From positions 1 to 18,358 of the forward strand of contig CAJTVL010000073.1 of the NCBI GenBank assembly GCA_910579425.1: a stretch of DNA of 18,358 nucleotides, written 5' to 3'. Source of the stretch: an uncultured Lachnospiraceae bacterium. GTDB taxonomy: Bacteria > Bacillota > Clostridia > Lachnospirales > Lachnospiraceae. A model generated the notes under the pieces. It saw nothing but the letters and a program-made list of their open reading frames with translations, searched no databases and was not told where the DNA came from. The position numbers were made by a program, and so were the translations under genes. Below are positions 12,908 through 18,358 of the stretch, piece by piece. How positions within the stretch are numbered: the stretch's first letter is position 1; each line of letters starts with the position of its first letter.

Positions 12908-12933
12908 TTCATTTTCCTCCTAACATGAAAATT

Positions 12934-12962
12934 ATTTTATCAATATCCTTTTAAAAAGTCAA
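12934..12962 (-). promoter_or_regulatory. Internal promoter for ilvN-ilvC
   Basis: Minus-strand TTGACT (12957-12962), 17-bp spacer, TAAAAT (12934-12939), directly after the stop of the first small-subunit gene. +1 near 12927 leaves a 20-nt leader holding the ribosome site. No attenuator or T-box is possible in this space. Confidence 0.75.
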
Positions 12963-12966
12963 CGCT

Positions 12967-13452
12967 TTAATCCGTCTCCATGCATTTTTGAAGAGCCAAT
13001 GTGCCGGTACGGGCAACTTCCACAATACTGATGGTTTTAAACATGCCTATAAAAAGTTGTATTCTGTCCGGTATATCGCACATCTGTATCAGCATCATGC
13101 TCTTTGACATATCCACAATCTGTGCATTCATGATCTCGCAGATTTCCATAATATCCCGCCGGTTGCTTCTGTTGTATTTGATTTTCATTAAAAGCAGTTC
13201 CCGGCTGATGCTGCTGGATTCGTCAAAGGTTTTTACTTTAATTACGTCCAGCTTTTTGTTAAGCTGCTTTTCAATCTGCTCTAAGGTACGCTTGTCCCCG
13301 CTGCTTACAATGGTCATGCAGGAAACGGCGCTGTCGTCGGTTTCTCCCACCGCAAGGGAATCGATATTAAAGCAGCGTCTTGAAAACAGTCCGGCCACTT
13401 TGCAAAGCACACCGGAACGGTTCTCTACTGATACGGAATAAATTCTTTTCAT
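12967..13452 (-). CDS. Second acetolactate synthase small subunit (ACT domain paralogue)
   Basis: 161 aa. Starts MKRIYSVSVENRSGVLCKVAG and has the same two-part layout as IlvN: ACT domain (about 2-75, with GLFSRRCFNIDSL) and C-terminal domain ending VEVARTGTLALQK. It is clearly an IlvN/IlvH paralogue but diverged from the copy at 12410-12907: Cys in place of Gly in the SRRxxNID motif and a weaker C-terminal half. It lies 34 bp after ilvB with an AAAGGAG site, so it is the small subunit most tightly coupled to ilvB. A different effector sensitivity, or a heteromeric regulatory subunit, is possible (inference). Confidence 0.9.
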   Translation of the reverse strand: MKRIYSVSVENRSGVLCKVAGLFSRRCFNIDSLAVGETDDSAVSCMTIVSSGDKRTLEQIEKQLNKKLDVIKVKTFDESSSISRELLLMKIKYNRSNRRDIMEICEIMNAQIVDMSKSMMLIQMCDIPDRIQLFIGMFKTISIVEVARTGTLALQKCMETD

Positions 13453-13486
13453 CTTTTATCTGCTCCTTTCCAAGTCTTCTATCTGC

Positions 13487-15103
13487 TTATCTGACCAAAT
13501 CCATAGGGTCAATGATACACTCCAACAGAACCGATTCGTCCTTTTCAAGGAACGCATCTATTATCTCATCCGCCTGAGCCATGTCTGCAAGGCGCAGGAA
13601 TTTCATATCGTAAGCGGCGGAAAGCTTTTCCAGGTCAGGACTTCCGGAAAGGTCCACCACCGAATAATGATCCTGATAGGTGTAATGCTGGAACTCCCGC
13701 ACCATCCCGAGATAATTATTTTTAAGCACGATGATCTTCACCGGAATATTATGCTGGCGCATGGTGGCAAGCTCCATCATGGACATCTGGAAGGAACCGT
13801 CCCCGCAGACGGCGATCACCTGCCTGCTTTGATCCGCCAGCTTGGCGCCCATGGCCGCCGGAATGGAATATCCCATGGTTCCCATTCCGCCGGAGGTTAA
13901 AAATCTTCCTTTTCTCACAATGTGATAGCCGCAGGACCAGATTTGGTTTTGGCCTACATCGGCCACATAAATGCCGTCCTCCTGCATTTTATCGGAAAGC
14001 ATGGTGATAAATCCGGCCGGATCCACATAAGCGGGATTTGGATTCCTTTTGGGAGCCATGGATTCTCTGTAATGCTCCAGAGTATTCACCCATTCTTTGT
14101 GCTCACAGGTGATCTCCTGCTCGAGCAGATCCTCAAAAATATGTTTGGCGTCCCCTACAAGAGGAACGGTAGGCCCTACATTCTTGCCGATCTCGGCAGG
14201 ATCCACATCAATATGAATCAGAACCTTGTTGTTGATGATCAGATCGGGCTGATTCACGGCGCGGTCGGCCACTCTTGCGCCTACCATGATCAGCAGATCC
14301 GATTCGTTCATGGCCCGGTTGGCACAGGGCTTTCCGTTATTTCCCACCATTCCGAAATACAGGGGATGTCTGGTGGGCATGACTCCGATTCCCATCATGG
14401 TGGAAACCACGGGAATCTCATGCTTTTCGCAAAATGCCTGCAGCTCCTTTTCCGCGCTGGAGAGAAGGACCCCTCCTCCGGCGCAGATAATTGGACGCTT
14501 TGCCTTTGCAAGCTCAGCGGCCACCTTCTTGATCTGTACCATATTGCCTTTTACGGTAGGCTTGTAGGTGCGCATGGAGACCGACTCGGGATAAGCGAAT
14601 TTCTTAACCTCCGCGTTCTGAATATCAATGGGAACGTCGATTAACACCGGCCCTCTTCTGCCCGTGTTTGCAATATGAAAAGCCTCCTTGAAAATACGGG
14701 GGATTTCGTTTGCGTCCTTTACCAGATAGCTGTATTTCACAAAAGATTCCACCGCGCCGGTAATATCCGCCTCCTGGAACACGTCGCTGCCGATCAGTTC
14801 GGAGTTTACCTGGCCGGTAATACATACCAGGGGAATGCTGTCAGCAAAAGCCGTGGCGATTCCTGTGATCACATTGGTAGCTCCCGGGCCGGAGGTGACG
14901 GCACAGACGCCCACCTTTCCCGAGACCCGTGAAAGCCCGCTGGCAGCGTGGGCTGCATTCTGCTCTGTCCGGATCAGAATGGTCCGGATGGGAGATTCCA
15001 AAATACTATTATAAAACGGGCAGATGGCTACCCCGGGATAGCCAAATACATATTCCACTCCTTCTTCTTCCAAACATCTTACAATTGCGTCTGCTCCTAT
15101 CAT
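13487..15103 (-). CDS. ilvB: Acetolactate synthase large (catalytic) subunit
   Basis: 538 aa, slightly short for the family (about 550-570). Thiamine diphosphate enzyme that condenses pyruvate to acetolactate, or with 2-oxobutyrate to acetohydroxybutyrate. Catalytic Glu47 in IRTEQNAAHAASG; TPP/Mg site GDGSFQMSMMEL (434-445) with NN at 462-463 and YLGMVREFQ after it; FAD-domain stretch in the middle (about 185-330). The usual GYPGGAVLPIYD reads here GYPGVAICPFYN (21-32), a noticeable change near the active site. AAAGGAG lies 9 nt before the ATG. It follows the small membrane protein gene by 24 bp and is followed by its own small-subunit gene. Regulatory small subunits nearby support the anabolic enzyme rather than the catabolic AlsS. 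Confidence 0.95.
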   Translation of the reverse strand: MIGADAIVRCLEEEGVEYVFGYPGVAICPFYNSILESPIRTILIRTEQNAAHAASGLSRVSGKVGVCAVTSGPGATNVITGIATAFADSIPLVCITGQVNSELIGSDVFQEADITGAVESFVKYSYLVKDANEIPRIFKEAFHIANTGRRGPVLIDVPIDIQNAEVKKFAYPESVSMRTYKPTVKGNMVQIKKVAAELAKAKRPIICAGGGVLLSSAEKELQAFCEKHEIPVVSTMMGIGVMPTRHPLYFGMVGNNGKPCANRAMNESDLLIMVGARVADRAVNQPDLIINNKVLIHIDVDPAEIGKNVGPTVPLVGDAKHIFEDLLEQEITCEHKEWVNTLEHYRESMAPKRNPNPAYVDPAGFITMLSDKMQEDGIYVADVGQNQIWSCGYHIVRKGRFLTSGGMGTMGYSIPAAMGAKLADQSRQVIAVCGDGSFQMSMMELATMRQHNIPVKIIVLKNNYLGMVREFQHYTYQDHYSVVDLSGSPDLEKLSAAYDMKFLRLADMAQADEIIDAFLEKDESVLLECIIDPMDLVR

Positions 15104-15127
15104 TTTAGCTCAGCTCCTTTCAAAAGT

Positions 15128-15538
15128 TTATTGAAACCTGTTAAAAAATTTGGCAAAGGGCTCCACTACGTCTCCAAGGTCTTTGATTGCCTTATTAAGC
15201 CCTTCAAAATCAATTGCTTCTATCTCTTTCATAAGGGAAGAGACCGCTTCTGCGTTTTCTGCAATAAAGTCATCCATACTCAGTCCCATTTCGGTGATGG
15301 CTCCGCTCATTTCTATCACATCGGTGATGGCTTCGTCCGCAAGGGTGATGCTCGAGGATGCCTGGGCAATCACTGCATCCGCACCAGCCGCCGTCCGAAG
15401 CAGGGCGGGAACCACCATGACCAGCGCACAAAGAATACAAAGCGCGGTAACCACCGCGGCGATGCTCCTGATTCGGGAATAAAACAATTGTTTTTCTGAA
15501 TTTTCAAGTAATTTGGCTAATTGCTCATTCTGATTCAT
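15128..15538 (-). CDS. Small single-pass membrane protein of unknown function
   Basis: 136 aa. A polar N-terminus (1-24), one transmembrane helix (about 25-48, AAVVTALCILCALVMVVPALL), then an Ala/Glu-rich helical region (about 50-125) likely to form a coiled coil, with a short aromatic end (FAKFFNRFQ). No enzyme motif. It is packed between metH (25 bp) and ilvB (24 bp) on the same strand, with GGAGG upstream of the ATG, so it is certainly co-transcribed with amino-acid genes. The helical outer part superficially resembles the signalling/stalk parts of chemoreceptors; no function is proposed. Confidence 0.75.
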   Translation of the reverse strand: MNQNEQLAKLLENSEKQLFYSRIRSIAAVVTALCILCALVMVVPALLRTAAGADAVIAQASSSITLADEAITDVIEMSGAITEMGLSMDDFIAENAEAVSSLMKEIEAIDFEGLNKAIKDLGDVVEPFAKFFNRFQ

Positions 15539-15563
15539 ATCACCTGGCCTCCATCCCCTGCGG

Positions 15564-18059
15564 TTAATCCATTTCCAGAAGCTTTCCGGCCACTCTCACG
15601 GCATCGGCGGCGTCTCTGGAATAGGCGTCCGCTCCGATTTCCCTTGCATAGTCCGGTGTGATGACAGCACCGCCGATCATAATCTTAGCGGAAACCTTCT
15701 GTTCTTTTGCATAGTCTACCACCCGCTTCATTTCCTGCATGGTGGTGGTCATAAGCGCCGAGAGGGCGATGATCTTTGCATCATGCCTGATCGCCTCATC
15801 AACAATCCTCTCCCTGGGCACATCCTTGCCCAGATCAATCACCCGGAATCCATAATTTTTCATCATCAGGGCCACCAGGTTTTTGCCGATATCGTGAATA
15901 TCCCCCGCCACTGTTGCAATCACCACCACAGGCATCTGATCGTTTTCCCTTCCGGTGGAAAGAAAAGGCTCCAAATATTCAATGGAAAGCTTCATGGCCT
16001 CTGCGCTGGCAATCAGTTGAGGCAGATAATAGCGCCCTTTGTCAAAAAGCTCTCCCACATGATTGATGGCGGGAAGTAGCATTTCATTGAGGATCAGGGA
16101 AGGATCCTTGCCCTCCTCCACTGCCTTTTTGGTGTGCTCCGTAATTTGCCTGCGGTTTCCCTTTAATACATCCTGGTAAAGAAGATGATCGCAGCCGCCG
16201 TGAGAGTCCTCGTCCTTGAAAGGGGCAGCGCCGGAGGCTGTTTGGAATTCTGACTTTGGCCCCCCGGCAGGCACCGGCTCCGGGATTGGGGCTTTTTCCT
16301 GGGCATAAGGATGTCGTTGTTTGTATTCGGCGATCCTCTCTATGTAGCGGACATCGGCTTCCTCCTTATTCATCAAAAGGTCGGAGGCAAAGGCTATATT
16401 TACCAGCAGCTCCGAAGAAGGATTGGCGATAGCCATGGTAAGCCCTTCCCGGATGGCCATGGTTAAAAAGGCTGTGTTCACAAAGCTTCTTTCCGGAAGG
16501 CCAAAGGAAATATTGGAAAGCCCGCATATGGTTGCAAAGCCCTCTTTCCGACAGTAACGAATGGTTTCCAAAACCTCCCTGGCGGCATTTTTGTTGGCCC
16601 CTACCGTGGCAGCCAGCCCGTCCACTATAATATCTTCCCTGGTCAGGCCAAGCCCGAAAGCCATCCGGGATATTTTTTCAATAATACCGATTTTTTCCCC
16701 AAGATCTTTTGGAAGCCCCTCATCCGATAAGGGCAGAAGGATGAACATGGCCCCGTATTTTTTTGCGATGGGAAGAAGCTTTTCCAGCTTCTGCGTCTCC
16801 CCCGAGACGGAATTGATCAAGGCTCTTCCGGGGTATCTGCGCAGCGCGGCTTCGATCACCTCCACATGGCTGGAATCTATGGAAAGAGGCAGATTGGAAA
16901 CCTGGGTGACTTCATCCAGGATCCGGAGCATCATTTCCCTTTCATCAATGCCGCTCATCCCCACATTGACGTCCAAAAGGGATGCGCCGCACTGCTCCTG
17001 CTCCTGGGCAAAGGAAAGAACCATATCCAGACGGCCGTCTTTCAATTCCGCCTGAAGTTTCTTTTTGCCTGTAGGGTTAATGCGCTCCCCCACCAGCATA
17101 AACGGGGAATCCTCCCCGAATACAACGGTGCTTCGCTCACTGGTCAGATAACGAAGAGGGCAGAGCTTTTGGGGAGGGATGCGCATCCCTCTTGTGGCAG
17201 CAGTCAGTTTCTTTATATATTCGGGGGTGGTTCCGCAGCAGCCTCCCAGAATGCCTGCTCCGGCCTCCACCAGATGCTTCATTTCCTCTGCAAAGGTATC
17301 CGGCGTCATATCATAGACGGTGTTTCCCTCCCTGTCTAAGGCGGGCATTCCGGCGTTGGGCTTGGCAATTACCGGGACGGATACCGCCTGGGAAATGGTT
17401 CGTATCAGCTCCCCCATTTGATCCGGGCCGGTAGAGCAGTTTGCCCCTACCGCAGAGGCTCCCAGCTTTTCCAAAGTCACGGCAGCCGTCAGGGCGTCCG
17501 TGCCGTAAAGGGTTCTTCCGTCCTGTTCAAAGGTAAGGGTTGCCATCACGGGCAAATCGCAGACCTCCTTTGCCGCAATCAAAGCCGCTCTGGTCTCCTG
17601 CAGGCTCATCATGGTTTCCACCACCAGAAGATCGGCCCCGGCCTCGGCAATCAACGCAATCTGCTCTTTATAAACGGAAATTAAATCCTCAAAATCCATA
17701 TCCCCTATGGGAAAAAGCTGACGCCCGGTCATGGTGATGTCCCCGGCCACCAGCGCATTATCTCCTGCAGCCTCTTTGGAGAGCCGGATCAGATCGCGGT
17801 TTATTTCCCTGATATTCTCTTCCAGCCCGTATTCCTTTAATTTGATTCGGTTTGCAGTAAAGGTGGGGGCGTAAAGGATATTGCTGCCTGCAAGCACATA
17901 CTCCCTTTGAAGCTCTTTCAGAATATCCGGATGCTCCAAAATCCATTTCTCAGGACAGACGCCGGCGCTCATCCCTCTTTTCATCAGATTTGAGCCGGTA
18001 GCCCCGTCCAGATAAATCAGTTTATTATGAGAAAAAAGTTTAAATTCCTCTGCTGTCAT
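15564..18059 (-). CDS. metH: Cobalamin-dependent methionine synthase, lacking the reactivation domain
   Basis: 831 aa against about 1,200 for E. coli MetH. Order of domains: homocysteine-binding barrel (1-290) with Zn ligands Cys208 (GANCS) and Cys274/Cys275 (GGCCGT); pterin (methyltetrahydrofolate) barrel (about 318-585) with INPTGKKK and IDSS; a Pro-rich linker (586-620); B12 helical cap (about 625-705) and B12-binding fold (about 708-831) with GDIHDIGKN, where His722 is the lower axial cobalt ligand. The protein stops at the end of the B12 domain, so the SAM-binding reactivation domain is missing; in clostridia this activity may come from a separate protein, not seen here. GAGGA lies 6 nt before the ATG. 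No SAM or cobalamin riboswitch fits the 180-bp upstream gap. It heads the operon with ilvB. Confidence 0.95.
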   Translation of the reverse strand: MTAEEFKLFSHNKLIYLDGATGSNLMKRGMSAGVCPEKWILEHPDILKELQREYVLAGSNILYAPTFTANRIKLKEYGLEENIREINRDLIRLSKEAAGDNALVAGDITMTGRQLFPIGDMDFEDLISVYKEQIALIAEAGADLLVVETMMSLQETRAALIAAKEVCDLPVMATLTFEQDGRTLYGTDALTAAVTLEKLGASAVGANCSTGPDQMGELIRTISQAVSVPVIAKPNAGMPALDREGNTVYDMTPDTFAEEMKHLVEAGAGILGGCCGTTPEYIKKLTAATRGMRIPPQKLCPLRYLTSERSTVVFGEDSPFMLVGERINPTGKKKLQAELKDGRLDMVLSFAQEQEQCGASLLDVNVGMSGIDEREMMLRILDEVTQVSNLPLSIDSSHVEVIEAALRRYPGRALINSVSGETQKLEKLLPIAKKYGAMFILLPLSDEGLPKDLGEKIGIIEKISRMAFGLGLTREDIIVDGLAATVGANKNAAREVLETIRYCRKEGFATICGLSNISFGLPERSFVNTAFLTMAIREGLTMAIANPSSELLVNIAFASDLLMNKEEADVRYIERIAEYKQRHPYAQEKAPIPEPVPAGGPKSEFQTASGAAPFKDEDSHGGCDHLLYQDVLKGNRRQITEHTKKAVEEGKDPSLILNEMLLPAINHVGELFDKGRYYLPQLIASAEAMKLSIEYLEPFLSTGRENDQMPVVVIATVAGDIHDIGKNLVALMMKNYGFRVIDLGKDVPRERIVDEAIRHDAKIIALSALMTTTMQEMKRVVDYAKEQKVSAKIMIGGAVITPDYAREIGADAYSRDAADAVRVAGKLLEMD

Positions 18060-18102
18060 AGATTTCCTCGCTTTAACACATTTTTCTGAGTTTGCTTTTT
18101 CA

Positions 18103-18131
18103 ATGGTAACATAAATTCGTCAAAACTACAA
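18103..18131 (-). promoter_or_regulatory. Promoter candidate for the metH-ilvB operon
   Basis: Minus-strand TTGTAG (18126-18131), 17-bp spacer ending TGT, TACCAT (18103-18108), an extended -10 form. +1 near 18096 gives a leader of about 37 nt. The boxes are imperfect. Confidence 0.45.
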
Positions 18132-18168
18132 TTGAAGTTTTTAAGCGCGTCAGGAGACGGTAACCTCA

Positions 18169-18197
18169 TTGACTTAAAGGGGCAACTATGATAACTT
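18169..18197 (+). promoter_or_regulatory. Promoter of the lipoprotein gene
   Basis: TTGACT (18169-18174), 17-bp spacer ending TGA, TAACTT (18192-18197). It is divergent from the metH promoter; the -35 boxes are about 37 bp apart. Confidence 0.6.
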
Positions 18198-18239
18198 AAA
18201 TAAGACAGCAAAACGCAGAAGATACCAGGAGGATTCCCC

Positions 18240-18358
18240 TTGAAATACCCGTTTTTGACATCCAAAGCCGTGTCCCTGACAAGACGCAAAATCTTTCTTT
18301 TCTCATTATATACCTTGTTTGCGTACACGTTAACCGGTTGTGGAAAAGAGGATGAGCT
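18240..18358 (+). CDS. Predicted lipoprotein, N-terminal part only (cut by window edge)
   Basis: Starts with TTG at 18240, supported by a perfect AGGAGG (18227-18232) 7 nt upstream and a promoter at 18169-18197; open to the right edge (39 codons). The peptide has a basic n-region with RRK at 15-17, a hydrophobic core (18-31) and the lipobox LTGC with Cys34 as the lipidation site, followed by the charged GKEDE. It is therefore an exported, lipid-anchored protein of the outer face of the membrane. FAD:protein FMN transferase (ApbE), solute-binding proteins and others start like this; the function cannot be told from the part seen. Confidence 0.8.
   Translation, partial: MKYPFLTSKAVSLTRRKIFLFSLYTLFAYTLTGCGKEDE

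Noticed and set aside
18060..18239. SAM or cobalamin riboswitch before metH
   Set aside because: The gap is only 180 bp, shared with a divergent promoter, and lacks S-box or B12-box motifs and a terminator hairpin.
18056..18328. Minus-strand 90-codon frame upstream of metH
   Set aside because: No ribosome site; overlaps the promoter region and is antisense to the lipoprotein signal peptide.

Overview
The window looks like a chromosomal segment of a Gram-positive anaerobe of the Clostridia, most likely a Lachnospiraceae member. The grounds are strong AGGAGG-type ribosome sites, consensus sigma-A promoters with 17-bp spacers, the Firmicutes-type order NusG_II / Gx transporter / ruvA / ruvB / zapA / U32, and the fused B12-dependent methionine synthase lacking a reactivation domain. 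This assignment is by inference from gene content; no 16S or marker search was possible.

Left part (1-4805). A minus-strand cluster reads from 3882 down to the left edge: NusG domain II protein, Gx transporter, ruvA, ruvB, zapA, a terminator, then a U32 peptidase-family gene cut by the window edge. It covers Holliday-junction processing and cell division (zapA has its own promoter inside the end of ruvB). A histidine phosphatase gene diverges to the right from the same promoter region (two back-to-back sigma-A promoters 11 bp apart).

Middle (4806-9305). A membrane-anchored SurA/PrsA-like foldase with an Asp/Thr-rich tail, then leuD and leuC (isopropylmalate isomerase), and a divergent LysR regulator. 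The lysR-leuC gap has a perfect LysR-type dyad placed about -65 from the leuC promoter and on top of the lysR -35 box, and a leuC leader with three direct repeats.

Accessory island (about 9306-11316). Between the leucine genes and the ilv genes sits a two-kilobase patch holding one HEPN-type Abi family gene. It is flanked on both sides by two related small RNA hairpins: the upstream copy has its own consensus promoter and a T-rich 3' end, the downstream copy ends in a strong GNRA-loop terminator. The two copies share sequence in single-stranded parts and differ by compensatory changes in the stems (three pairs), which is direct internal evidence for a conserved RNA. This resembles the abiF-type RNA toxin-antitoxin / abortive-infection arrangement and is the most interesting part of the window. 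The island also carries a 100-bp nested-palindrome element, a 24-bp hairpin and gene debris.

Right part (11317-18358). A minus-strand methionine/branched-chain cluster: metH-like synthase, a small membrane protein, ilvB, a first ACT-domain small subunit, then an internal promoter, a second ACT-domain small subunit (ilvN) and ilvC, ending at a hairpin. At the right edge a divergent lipoprotein gene starts from TTG. Together the leuCD, ilvB, ilvN, ilvN and ilvC genes give much of valine/leucine/isoleucine synthesis; leuA, leuB, ilvD and ilvE are not in the window.
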